A stretch of DNA of 64,000 nucleotides, from contig NZ_JAHBDQ010000015.1 of assembly GCF_019956555.1 (NCBI RefSeq), positions 1 to 64,000 of the forward strand, written 5' to 3'. Below the pieces are notes generated by a model. It saw nothing but the letters and a program-made list of their open reading frames with translations, made no database searches and was not told the origin of the DNA. Shown piece by piece: positions 18,027-26,035 of this stretch. Each line of letters begins with the position of its first letter. Positions within the stretch are counted from its first letter, which is position 1. The stretch comes from Pseudomonas sp. A-RE-19. GTDB lineage: Bacteria > Pseudomonadota > Gammaproteobacteria > Pseudomonadales > Pseudomonadaceae. Position numbers and translations under genes: made by a program.

Positions 18027-18048
18027 GTGGGCACTGAAACATGCCCAC
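18027..18048 (+). promoter_or_regulatory. 5' leader stem-loop next to a ribosome binding site
   Basis: GTGGGCA and TGCCCAC form a seven-base perfect stem with an eight-base loop; the CGGAGAA ribosome binding site begins at the next base, and the ATG at 18059 follows. A hairpin so placed could modulate ribosome access, for example in response to temperature or a binding protein. Function is inference. Confidence 0.45.
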
Positions 18049-18058
18049 GGAGAACACC

Positions 18059-18271
18059 ATGGCCAGCGCAATCATTACTTCTGCCAAACACGGCGCCTAC
18101 CTGGCCATCGGCCTTTACATGGCCATGGTGTTGGTCGTCAGCCTTTCGGCTCAATCGCAACACAGCCTTCAAGCACCGATCCAGGTCGCTTATCCCGCCA
18201 TTCAATTCGAGCACCACGCCCAGAACGTAGTGGTCGATCACGCCGACGTGGCGGGAGTGGTGGGGGCATGA
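18059..18271 (+). CDS. Small single-pass membrane protein of unknown function (70 aa)
   Basis: The ATG at 18059 has GGAGA seven bases upstream; an in-frame ATG six codons earlier lies in a hairpin loop and lacks such a site. The product has one hydrophobic segment (about residues 12-33, AYLAIGLYMAMVLVVSLSA) and a polar tail with several histidines (FEHHAQNVVVDHADV). It may be a membrane anchor or an uncleaved exported peptide. It overlaps the next gene by four bases (ATGA), so the two are translationally coupled and probably work together. I do not recognise the family. Confidence 0.65.
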   Translation: MASAIITSAKHGAYLAIGLYMAMVLVVSLSAQSQHSLQAPIQVAYPAIQFEHHAQNVVVDHADVAGVVGA

Positions 18272-18525
18272 AAGGACACAGACTCTGGGTCATCGCCTTT
18301 CTGGCATTCATGACCAATGGCGCTTCCTTGCTTGGGATAGGGCAGGGCTCGGCGGGGTCGGTGGCACGGGCCATCGAATGCAACCATAACATCGCCCACA
18401 ACATTCAGACTGCCAAGGCCTTGGGGTTGCTGGTGGGTAATCCGCCGATCAAGTCCAATGGCGAATTCTTCGGGCCGTTCCAGGTGGATTGCTCGGCGTT
18501 GGGAATGTGCTCGGTATTGACCTGA
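18268..18525 (+). CDS. Small exported protein with three cysteines, unknown function (85 aa)
   Basis: The start overlaps the stop of the preceding small gene (ATGA). An N-terminal hydrophobic segment (HRLWVIAFLAFMTNGASLLG) acts as signal peptide or anchor. The rest contains three cysteines (AIECNHN, QVDCSAL and GMCSVLT), which in the periplasm could form a disulfide. No recognised domain. The two-gene unit is preceded by a leader stem-loop and followed by a REP doublet. Confidence 0.65.
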   Translation: MKGHRLWVIAFLAFMTNGASLLGIGQGSAGSVARAIECNHNIAHNIQTAKALGLLVGNPPIKSNGEFFGPFQVDCSALGMCSVLT

Positions 18526-18539
18526 ATCCCCACCCCCCT

Positions 18540-18628
18540 TGTAGGAGCGAGGCTTGCCCGCGAAGAACGATGACGCGGTTTATTTGAACACCGCGGTGGA
18601 TTCTTCGCGGGCAAGCCTCGCTCCTACA
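18540..18628. repeat. REP doublet (REPIN), GAGCGAGGCTTGCCCGCGAA class
   Basis: TGTAGGAGCGAGGCTTGCCC faces its exact complement ending GCCTCGCTCCTACA. The loop contains a GAACGATGACGCGG segment shared with the doublets at 42739 and 61503. It separates the small-gene patch from the convergent GST gene. Confidence 0.88.
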
Positions 18629-18637
18629 GGGGCTCGG

Positions 18638-19234
18638 TTATTTCTTCATTATTGATGTGAACAGATCTGACTCGATGAAGCGCTGCAACCACGCCTGCAA
18701 TCGCACATAAGGCGTCTGCTCGAACCACTCGCGATCCACGTGGGCGAATTGTCGTACGAACGGCATCACGGCGATATCTGCCAGGCTCGGATGCCCGGCC
18801 AGCAAGTAGTCGCGGCCCTTCAGTAATTCATCGAGCTTGCGCAAGAACACCTCGCCCTCTGATCGGTAAAACGTCATCGGCTGCTCGGGATAACGCTCGG
18901 CGTACTTGTAGCGATTCAGGTGCACCTTGAACACTTGATCGTTCTCTTCGATCAATGCGGTGCTGCGTTGCTGTCCTTGCGGGTCATCCTTGAACAACCA
19001 GTCCTGCGGGTCGTTCTGCGCCAGTGCCCAGCGCATGATGTCCAGGCTTTCATCGATCACCCGGCCGTCCACACTCAGCACTGGCACCGTGCCTTTGCTC
19101 GACAGTGCGAGCATTTCGGCAGGTTTGGCCTTGAGGCTGACCTCGACGATATTCACCTCCACCCCTGAATACCGCAGGGCCATGCGTGCGCGCATGGCAT
19201 AGGGGCAGCGACGGAACGAATACAGCGTATTCAT
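18638..19234 (-). CDS. Glutathione S-transferase family protein
   Basis: The 198-residue cytosolic protein has a thioredoxin-like N-terminal domain with the CPYAMRAR active-site motif (residues 9-16), the cis-proline motif in GTVPVL, and the glutathione-contacting ESLDIMRW. The C-terminal half is the all-helical GST domain, with a typical LADIAVMPFVRQF segment. A cysteine in the active site suggests an omega/lambda-like or thiol-transferase type rather than a conjugating Ser/Tyr GST. Its ATG overlaps the sbcC stop (ATGA), so it is the third gene of an sbcD-sbcC-gst unit, an unexpected partner for a nuclease. Confidence 0.88.
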   Translation of the reverse strand: MNTLYSFRRCPYAMRARMALRYSGVEVNIVEVSLKAKPAEMLALSSKGTVPVLSVDGRVIDESLDIMRWALAQNDPQDWLFKDDPQGQQRSTALIEENDQVFKVHLNRYKYAERYPEQPMTFYRSEGEVFLRKLDELLKGRDYLLAGHPSLADIAVMPFVRQFAHVDREWFEQTPYVRLQAWLQRFIESDLFTSIMKK

Positions 19235-22200
19235 TTCACCTCCAGGGTACTCAGGCCGTTGCCTTGGCGGCGGACCTGAATCTGCACCGGAATCCGTTCA
19301 TGCATTTCCTGCACATGGGAAATCACCGCAACTTTGCGGCCCTGCGCTTGCAAACCGTCGAGGGCGTCCATGGCCAGTTGCAGGGATTCCGGGTCGAGGC
19401 TGCCGAAGCCTTCGTCGATGAACAGCGATTCGATTTTCAGCGTGCTCGAAGCCATCGACGCCAAACCGAGCGCCAACGCCAACGACACCAGGAATGTCTC
19501 GCCGCCGGACAGCGAATGCACCGAGCGCAGTTCGTCGCCCATCTCGGTGTCCATCACCAATAATCCGAGCATGCTGCCGCCCCGTTTCAGGCGATAGCGT
19601 CGCACCAGTTGTCGCAACTGGACGTTGGCGTGATGCACCAGCAGGTCGAGGTTGTAGGCCTGGGCGATTTTGCGGAAGGTGTCGCCGGTGGCCGAACCGA
19701 TCAGCGCATTCAGGCGCGCCCAGCGCTGGTATTCGGTGTAGGCGTCGGCGATCTGCTGAGCCAGCGCCTGATTGGCATTCTGCCGACGTTGATCCTCAGC
19801 CTGTTCGGCGCGCAATTCGGCGCAGCGGTGTTCGCTGACGGCGAACAGGGTTTGCAGTTCGGCCAGCGTCATGGCCAGTTGTTCTGCATCGAGATTGCCG
19901 TTGTGCTGCGCCTGATGATCGAGCAAGCGCTGATCGCGCTCCTGCAACAGCACCTTGGCTTGCTCGATGGCTTTTTCGCTCTGCTGCAATCGTTGACGCA
20001 GTTCACTGACCTGTTGGTCGTCGACGCTCAACAGATCTTCCAGTCCACCGTCGTCCAGCTCTGGATGTTGTGCGCGCCAGTCGGCGATCTTGTTGCTCAA
20101 CTCGCGGTCTTCGCTTTCCAGGGCTTGTGCACGTTCCTGTTGAGCCTTGAGTTCGGCGGCCAGTTGCACCAACCCCGTGCGCACGCTTTGCAGTTCCTGA
20201 TTGGCGGTCGCTTCGGCAGTGCGCGCCTGCTCGACGGCGTGATCCAGTTGCTGCTGCCACTGTTCGGCGCTGGCATGTTCGCCCAGCAGTTGAGTCAGTT
20301 TTTCCTGGCAAGCCTGTTGCTGACCGGCCAGCGCCGCGAACTGCTGCTGCGCGGCGTCCAGTTGCTGTATGCGGGTCTGCTGTTGGTACTGTTCTTTGTC
20401 CAGCGTCTGCTGGCGTTGTTGCTGTTCGCCGAGTTCATCGCGCTGCTGGTCGAGTTGTTCCAGACGCTGGGCGATCTGCCGGTCGAGCTGCATGAAGGTT
20501 GCAGCAGGTTCGTTGCGCAAGGCCTCCAGCGTCTCGGCGGGTAGCAGGGTGCTGAACGCCGTCAGTTCTTCGTCCAGGCGCTGGCGATCGCTGCTCAACT
20601 CGCGTTGCTGGTTGAGCAGGTGTTGTGTTGCCTGTTGATTCGCCGCTTCGGCGCTGCGCAGTTGTTGCGCCAGGCGCGCGGCATCCTGTTGCAGGGTGAG
20701 CAGGGCGGTTTGCCGTTGTTCGTCCTGGGTGATGCTCTGGTTCAACTGACTGCTTTGTTGCGTCAGCCAGGTATCGCGTTTGCTTGCGTCCTGGGCCAGC
20801 AGTTGAGCGGACAGTGGGTGCGCTTCCAGGCTCGGCGTGAGGCCTTGTTGCTGGGTCGCGAGTTGTTCCTGCTGTTGCAGCAATTCCTTTTGCTGGGCAA
20901 TCAAACCACCGACTTCAGCGCGCAGATCGGTGAGTTTGTCCTTGAGCAGGTCGACGGCTTTCTGAGCGTTGGCCTGTTCGCTTTCATCATGCCGGCCAAG
21001 GCTTTGCAGCAAGGCTTCGGGCTGATGATAAGGATGGTCCGGGCTGCCACAAACCGGGCATGGCTGATCGTCCTGCAACTGCGCACGCAGTTCTTCGACG
21101 CTGGCACTGCGCGCCAGACGTTGACGCTCCAGCAGTTCGCGGGTGACGGTCAGGGTCTGTTCGGCGACGGTCAGCTCGGCCTTGGTCTTCACGCCGTCCT
21201 GGGTCAGACGATCGCGGTCTTGCTGAGCGGCGAGTTGCCGCTGCTGCAGCTCGGCACCGCGCTTGTCCAGTTCCTTCTGGCTGGCCCACAGTCGCGTCAA
21301 CTCTTCAAAGGCTCGCAATTGCTTGCGGTTGTCCTGTAGCAGGCTGCCGAGGATCTGAATCTGCTCGGCCACCGCTTCAGGCTCGGCACCGGCCTCTTTG
21401 TACAGCACCTCAAGGCTTTGGCGCTGGGTGGCCAGTTCCTCGGCGGCGCGGGCGGCGCTTTGCTCCAGGGCGGCCAGTTCGGCCTGGCCCTTGTTCAGGC
21501 GATTACCGATCAGCATCAGTTGTTGCAGGCGATCGCGGTAGGCGTTCCAGGCATCGCTCAACGGCGCCAGATGGGTGCTTTGTTCAAGCTCTCCGGCAAT
21601 CCGCTGCAACCGTTCGGCGACCTGCTTCTGCTGGTCGAGCAAACCCTGAATCGTGCCCTGACCCTGAGTGCAGGCCTGTTCCGCCTGCTGCTTGAGGTCG
21701 GCACTGAGGCTGGCATCCTTGACCAGGCGGGCGAGGGTGCTTTGCTCTTCGAAGGCCTGGCGCAGCAGTGGAGCGCTGGCGGTGTGTTGGCTTTGCGCTT
21801 GGGTCAGCGCCGTTTGGGCGGAGCTCAGGCTTTGTTCGAGTTGAGTCTGTCGATCAGCCAGCTCGCTTTGTTGTTGCGTGTGCTGCTGAATCTGCGCCGC
21901 CAGCGGCGTGAGCTGGGCAGTGAGTTCGGTCTTGCGTGCGAACTGATGCCGTTGCGGAGCCAGTTGTTCCAGACGGGTCAGCTTCAAGCGCTCGCCGGCC
22001 AGGCTGTTCCAGTGTTGCTGGGCGGAGTGCAGTTGCTCGGTGGCGCTCTGTTGCGCGTCCTGCACCTGGCGCAGTTCCTTGAGCCAGGTGTGTTGCAACT
22101 CCAGCTGTTTGAGCTGCGCTTGCTGGGTCTTGAGTTGCTGTTGAGCGTCGTTGAAGCGCTCATTCAGTTCGGCCCGGGCTTCCGGCGACAGCGGCGTGAC

Positions 22201-22872
22201 CCCGGTGGCCTGATCCTGCAACAGTTTGTGGGCTTCGCGAGCTTCTTTGGTCTTGTCGAAAGCGCGACGACCGAGACGGGTGTAGAGCGCGGTGTCGGTG
22301 AGCTTTTCCAGCAGTTCGCTGCGGTCGTTATCGTCTGCCTTGAGGAAGGCGCTGAACTCGCTCTGAGCCAGCATGACGGCGCGGGTGAACTGTTCGAAGT
22401 TCAGGCCCAGCGCGGCTTCGAGCTGTGCTTTGTATTCGCCTTTCTGGCTGGCCAGCAGTTGATCCTGATCGATGTCGCGCAGGCTCTGGCGACTGGCTTG
22501 CAGCTTGCCGCCGGCCTTTTCCCTGGCACGGTTGGCTTCCCAGCGAGCGCGATAGCGGCGACCGTCGATACCGACGAAATCCACTTCGGCATAACCTTCG
22601 CCGGTACCACGGCGCAGCAGGGTGCGCGGGTCGCCGGTGCCGATTTCGCCATCGGCGTCCGGGACCTTGGCATCGCGTCCGGTGTTGTTCAGGCGCGGCA
22701 CGGCGCCAAACAGCGCCAGGCACAGGGCGTCGAGCAGCGTGCTTTTGCCGGCACCGGTCGGCCCGGTAATCGCGAACAAGCCGGCACTCGCCAAGGGCTC
22801 AGCGGTGAAGTCGATTTCGAACGGACCGGCCAGGGAGGCGAGGTTTTTCAGGCGGATCGCGAGAATTTTCAC
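19231..22872 (-). CDS. sbcC: Exonuclease subunit SbcC (Rad50-like ATPase)
   Basis: The 1213-residue SMC-like protein forms, with SbcD, the ATP-dependent nuclease that cuts DNA hairpins and ends and degrades palindromes. The N-terminal Walker A is GPTGAGKST; long coiled coils rich in Gln and Leu flank a zinc-hook CPVC near residue 606 for dimerisation; the C-terminal ABC signature LSGGETFLVSLALALG and Walker B FIDEGFGSLD complete the ATPase head. Start overlaps the sbcD stop by four bases. The very Gln-rich coils make the opposite strand open over long stretches. SbcCD destroys long palindromes, which is relevant in a genome full of REP palindromes. Confidence 0.96.
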   Translation of the reverse strand: MKILAIRLKNLASLAGPFEIDFTAEPLASAGLFAITGPTGAGKSTLLDALCLALFGAVPRLNNTGRDAKVPDADGEIGTGDPRTLLRRGTGEGYAEVDFVGIDGRRYRARWEANRAREKAGGKLQASRQSLRDIDQDQLLASQKGEYKAQLEAALGLNFEQFTRAVMLAQSEFSAFLKADDNDRSELLEKLTDTALYTRLGRRAFDKTKEAREAHKLLQDQATGVTPLSPEARAELNERFNDAQQQLKTQQAQLKQLELQHTWLKELRQVQDAQQSATEQLHSAQQHWNSLAGERLKLTRLEQLAPQRHQFARKTELTAQLTPLAAQIQQHTQQQSELADRQTQLEQSLSSAQTALTQAQSQHTASAPLLRQAFEEQSTLARLVKDASLSADLKQQAEQACTQGQGTIQGLLDQQKQVAERLQRIAGELEQSTHLAPLSDAWNAYRDRLQQLMLIGNRLNKGQAELAALEQSAARAAEELATQRQSLEVLYKEAGAEPEAVAEQIQILGSLLQDNRKQLRAFEELTRLWASQKELDKRGAELQQRQLAAQQDRDRLTQDGVKTKAELTVAEQTLTVTRELLERQRLARSASVEELRAQLQDDQPCPVCGSPDHPYHQPEALLQSLGRHDESEQANAQKAVDLLKDKLTDLRAEVGGLIAQQKELLQQQEQLATQQQGLTPSLEAHPLSAQLLAQDASKRDTWLTQQSSQLNQSITQDEQRQTALLTLQQDAARLAQQLRSAEAANQQATQHLLNQQRELSSDRQRLDEELTAFSTLLPAETLEALRNEPAATFMQLDRQIAQRLEQLDQQRDELGEQQQRQQTLDKEQYQQQTRIQQLDAAQQQFAALAGQQQACQEKLTQLLGEHASAEQWQQQLDHAVEQARTAEATANQELQSVRTGLVQLAAELKAQQERAQALESEDRELSNKIADWRAQHPELDDGGLEDLLSVDDQQVSELRQRLQQSEKAIEQAKVLLQERDQRLLDHQAQHNGNLDAEQLAMTLAELQTLFAVSEHRCAELRAEQAEDQRRQNANQALAQQIADAYTEYQRWARLNALIGSATGDTFRKIAQAYNLDLLVHHANVQLRQLVRRYRLKRGGSMLGLLVMDTEMGDELRSVHSLSGGETFLVSLALALGLASMASSTLKIESLFIDEGFGSLDPESLQLAMDALDGLQAQGRKVAVISHVQEMHERIPVQIQVRRQGNGLSTLEVK

Positions 22873-24113
22873 GGCTGTTCGCTCTCCATCTGCACGTCTT
22901 GCAACAGCTCGGCGAAGTCCTTGAGCGTTTGCTCGTCTACCTCGCTGCCGTAGTTGTCCTGCCAGGCGCGGCTGAACAGTTCCTGCGGTGTGAGTTGATC
23001 CAGTTCGATCAAGGCAGCGCCGTCATCGACACCCTCGCGGCCGCCGTTGCCGGCATATTCAGCCGCTATCCGTACCAGCCGCACGGCCTTGCCTTGCAGG
23101 GCGGTTTCCACTTGATGGCGCAGGTCCGGTTGCGGTTCGTCGAGACGGACCCGCACTTCCAGCCATGGCTGACGCTGGATATCGGCCAGCAGGTCGATGT
23201 TGGGCAGGTCGGCCAGTTGCAGCAGGATCTCCGCCAGCGGTGCCGAACCGAGGCGTTGCAAATGGACGGCGCGCGGAATCAGGCGCGGTTCGACGCTGAC
23301 CAATGTTTCGCCATCAAGCTGAATGTCGAGGATCTGATGTTGGTAATTGATCTCGGAGAACGACAACGGAATCGGCGAGCCGCAATAGCGGATGCGCTCT
23401 TCACCGTTGACCTTCTGCGGTTTGTGCAAATGCCCGAGGGCGACGTAACTGATGCTCGGCCCGAACAGGCTGGCGGGCAGGGCTTCGGCGTTGCCGATGA
23501 TCAGGCTGCGCTCGGAATCTTCCGAAACCGAACCGCCAGCCATGTGCGCATGGCTGATGGCGATCAGTGCCTGGCCTGGCTTGCGCTTGGCGTTGGCCGC
23601 TTCAATCAGCCATTCGTGAACCTGACCGATGCCGCGCAAGTAGTTATCGCCCAAATGCGCGCCGGTCACTTCGGCCGGGCGCAGGAATGGCAGCGCCAGG
23701 CACCAGGCGGCAATTTCGCCGCTGGCATCAGGCAACGGCAGCAACAGCCGTTCGGCATCCAGTTGGCCGTCATCGAGCCACAGCACACGACCGAGGGCGT
23801 GAGTGCGCAAGCGCCGCATCAACGGCGCGGGCAGTTCGATCCGCGAGCCGGAGTCGTGGTTGCCGGCGATCATCACGATGGTCAGCAGCGGCTGCTGTTC
23901 GTGGGCGCTGACGATGAAATCGTAGAGGCGTTCCTGGGCTTTGACCGGCGGGTTGACCGTGTCAAAGATATCGCCGGCGATCAGCAGCACATCGGGCTGG
24001 TCCAGCTTCAGCTGGCGCAGCAGCCAGTCGAGGAAGCAGCCGTGCTCGAAATCGCGGTCCTGGCCATGCAGGTTCTGCCCAAGGTGCCAGTCGGAGGTGT
24101 GAAACAGACGCAA
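22869..24113 (-). CDS. sbcD: Exonuclease subunit SbcD (Mre11-like phosphoesterase)
   Basis: The 414-residue protein has the calcineurin-like phosphoesterase motifs in order: DWHLGQNLHGQDR at the N terminus, GDIFDTVNPP, GNHDSGSRIELP, SHAHMAGG and GHLHKPQ. These bind two Mn ions at the nuclease centre. It is the metal nuclease half of SbcCD; its stop overlaps the sbcC start (ATGA). It is the first gene of the three-gene unit; the 269-base gap upstream holds REP sequences and presumably the promoter. Confidence 0.96.
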   Translation of the reverse strand: MRLFHTSDWHLGQNLHGQDRDFEHGCFLDWLLRQLKLDQPDVLLIAGDIFDTVNPPVKAQERLYDFIVSAHEQQPLLTIVMIAGNHDSGSRIELPAPLMRRLRTHALGRVLWLDDGQLDAERLLLPLPDASGEIAAWCLALPFLRPAEVTGAHLGDNYLRGIGQVHEWLIEAANAKRKPGQALIAISHAHMAGGSVSEDSERSLIIGNAEALPASLFGPSISYVALGHLHKPQKVNGEERIRYCGSPIPLSFSEINYQHQILDIQLDGETLVSVEPRLIPRAVHLQRLGSAPLAEILLQLADLPNIDLLADIQRQPWLEVRVRLDEPQPDLRHQVETALQGKAVRLVRIAAEYAGNGGREGVDDGAALIELDQLTPQELFSRAWQDNYGSEVDEQTLKDFAELLQDVQMESEQP

Positions 24114-24212
24114 GGCGTACTCCGTAGGAAATAAGGTGATGGCCGCGAGGAAAATGTTGGCGGCTAAAGAGGGGGGAGTTTACTGGCAAATGTGCAGAGG
24201 AACACGGTCCGT

Positions 24213-24381
24213 GTAGGAGCTGCCGCAGGCTGCGATCTTTTGGCGCCCTTGAAGGCGCCGGAAGATCAAAAGATCGCAGCCTTCGGCAGCTCCTACATTG
24301 ATATTCGCCACGATTTTTGCGGAGAACACGCACCTGTAGGAGCTGCCGAAGGCTCGGGCCGCGTTCGGACGATCTTTTGAT
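24213..24381. repeat. REP cluster, GTAGGAGCTGCCGAAGGCTGCGATC class, with an extra half
   Basis: A facing pair at 24213-24297 (TGTAGGAGCTGCCGCAGG, and the complement ending GGCAGCTCCTACA) is followed by a third, decayed copy at 24335-24381 that ends two bases before the BatD stop codon. The loop of the first pair has its own GGCGCC hairpin. Confidence 0.85.
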
Positions 24382-24382
24382 T

Positions 24383-26035
24383 CTATTTGGGATAAAGCGG
24401 CGGCAACCCAGTATCACCGACCAGGTCTTGAACCCCTTCGGCCGTCGGGATCGCGCGAATCGCGCGCCAGAGTTCTTCGCCCTGCCAGTATTGGCCGGTT
24501 TCGCTGTAAAGCGCGCCGTTCAGGCCGTCCAGTGCATCGGAGAGCGGCACAAAACGCGCGGCCATGTCGGCCAGGGTTTCGGGCTGTTGCCGGGCCCAGG
24601 CGTCCAGGGCCTGGCGGGTCGCCTGAGGGTCGTTGGCCTGACAGGCACGTTTGAGGTCGTCGAGCAGGGTGCGTGGGCTCGGGCCGGTTTGCGCGGCACG
24701 CAGGATTGCCGGTTGCGAACGGGCGCGCCACCAGAGACCAAAGCCCAGCAGGGTGGTGCAGGCCAGGATCACGGTGCTGAGTTTCCACCACCGGAGGGCT
24801 TCGCTGTTGGTGCCGGACATGACTTGCGGGCTGCCCGCCGGGGTGTCGACGATCAGGCTCGGATTGCTTGCCACTTGCAGCGTGCGGGCCGGCAGGCTGC
24901 TGTGTTCCAGGTGATCCTCGAAGGTGTTCCACCAGACCACTTCAACGCTCGGCAAGTCAATGGCGCCAGTGCGGGTCGGCACCAGGGCTTCACGGTCCTC
25001 GCGACTGCCGATCAAGCCGCGTTCGCTGTTCTGGTTGCCCAGCACCGGTTGGTCCGGGTAGCGCCGCAGGCCGTTGATCTCGGTGGCGGGCAATGGGGGC
25101 AGCTGGGAGCTGGCGAGGCCTTCGGCGTTCAAGGTCAGGCTGCGGGTCAGCGAGTCGCCGACCTCCACGTGATCCGGTTCCGGGCTCCAGCTTTCGCTCA
25201 GGCTCAGGCTGCGGGCCGGCAGCCAGGGAGCATCGACGGGATAAGTGGCGGGTTTGGCCTTGACCGTCAGCGGGATCTCGGCGGAGCTGACGCGCATCAG
25301 CTTGCCCGCTTTTTGCCCTTGGGGTGTTGCGTCCTGGGACGGCTGGGTATCGACCAGCGTGGCGCTGAACATCTGCGCTGGAATGGTCAATTCGCCGCTG
25401 TGCTGCGGGTAGATCGCGTAGCGCATTTCGATCACGCCATGGCGTAAACCGTTGATGACCTTTTCGTAGGTACGCGACTCGCCCAGCTGTTCGATGCGCG
25501 CATCGGGAATCTGTAACGGGGTCAGGCTGCTGTCGTCGTACAGCGACACCGAATGGTAAATGCGCAGGGTCAGGATCGCCTGAGCCTGCACATAGACGCT
25601 GTTCTGGTCGAGGCTGGCTTCGATGAACACCGGTGCCAGTGTGTTGCTGCGGTCTTGGGTTTCGCTTTCGATCACCTGCACGGTAATCGGTTGGCTCTGG
25701 GCATCGCCCAGTTGCAGCGACGGAATCACCACGCTGCCGTTTTGCCGGGGCAGCAGGGTGATGATCCAGCGGGTGGTCGCTTGAGTGTCGCCATTGAGGG
25801 TGTTCAGTTGGTTGACCTGGCGGGTGCCGCGCACTTCGAACAGCGGCTCGAGCGGGGTCAGGTCGGGTTTGCCGAACTGGGTCACGTCACTGGATTCCAG
25901 GATCAGTTCGACCGTCTCGCCGGAATTCAGGCGGCTGCGATCGACACTGGCGACCAGCTCCGCGGCCTGGGCCTGAACGGTGCAGAGCAACAGGGCGGGC
26001 AGCAGTGCGAGCAAGAAGGCGGTGAAGCGGGTCAT
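24383..26035 (-). CDS. batD: BatD-like oxygen-tolerance protein
   Basis: The 550-residue protein has a signal peptide (FLLALLPALLLCTVQAQA), a long periplasmic region of beta-sandwich domains typical of BatD (from about residue 25 to 420, including FEVRGTRQVNQLNTLNG and MRYAIYPQHSGELTIPAQMF), one membrane helix (about 425-445) and a cytoplasmic tail. Bat proteins were named for Bacteroides aerotolerance; in many Proteobacteria the operon accompanies a MoxR ATPase and contributes to envelope stress tolerance. It is the last gene of the operon, its start overlapping the stop of the VWA/TPR gene (ATGA). Confidence 0.88.
   Translation of the reverse strand: MTRFTAFLLALLPALLLCTVQAQAAELVASVDRSRLNSGETVELILESSDVTQFGKPDLTPLEPLFEVRGTRQVNQLNTLNGDTQATTRWIITLLPRQNGSVVIPSLQLGDAQSQPITVQVIESETQDRSNTLAPVFIEASLDQNSVYVQAQAILTLRIYHSVSLYDDSSLTPLQIPDARIEQLGESRTYEKVINGLRHGVIEMRYAIYPQHSGELTIPAQMFSATLVDTQPSQDATPQGQKAGKLMRVSSAEIPLTVKAKPATYPVDAPWLPARSLSLSESWSPEPDHVEVGDSLTRSLTLNAEGLASSQLPPLPATEINGLRRYPDQPVLGNQNSERGLIGSREDREALVPTRTGAIDLPSVEVVWWNTFEDHLEHSSLPARTLQVASNPSLIVDTPAGSPQVMSGTNSEALRWWKLSTVILACTTLLGFGLWWRARSQPAILRAAQTGPSPRTLLDDLKRACQANDPQATRQALDAWARQQPETLADMAARFVPLSDALDGLNGALYSETGQYWQGEELWRAIRAIPTAEGVQDLVGDTGLPPLYPK

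Noticed and set aside
21418..22953. Plus-strand open frame of 511 codons opposite sbcC
   Set aside because: Caused by the Gln/Leu-rich coiled-coil codons of sbcC; no features of its own.
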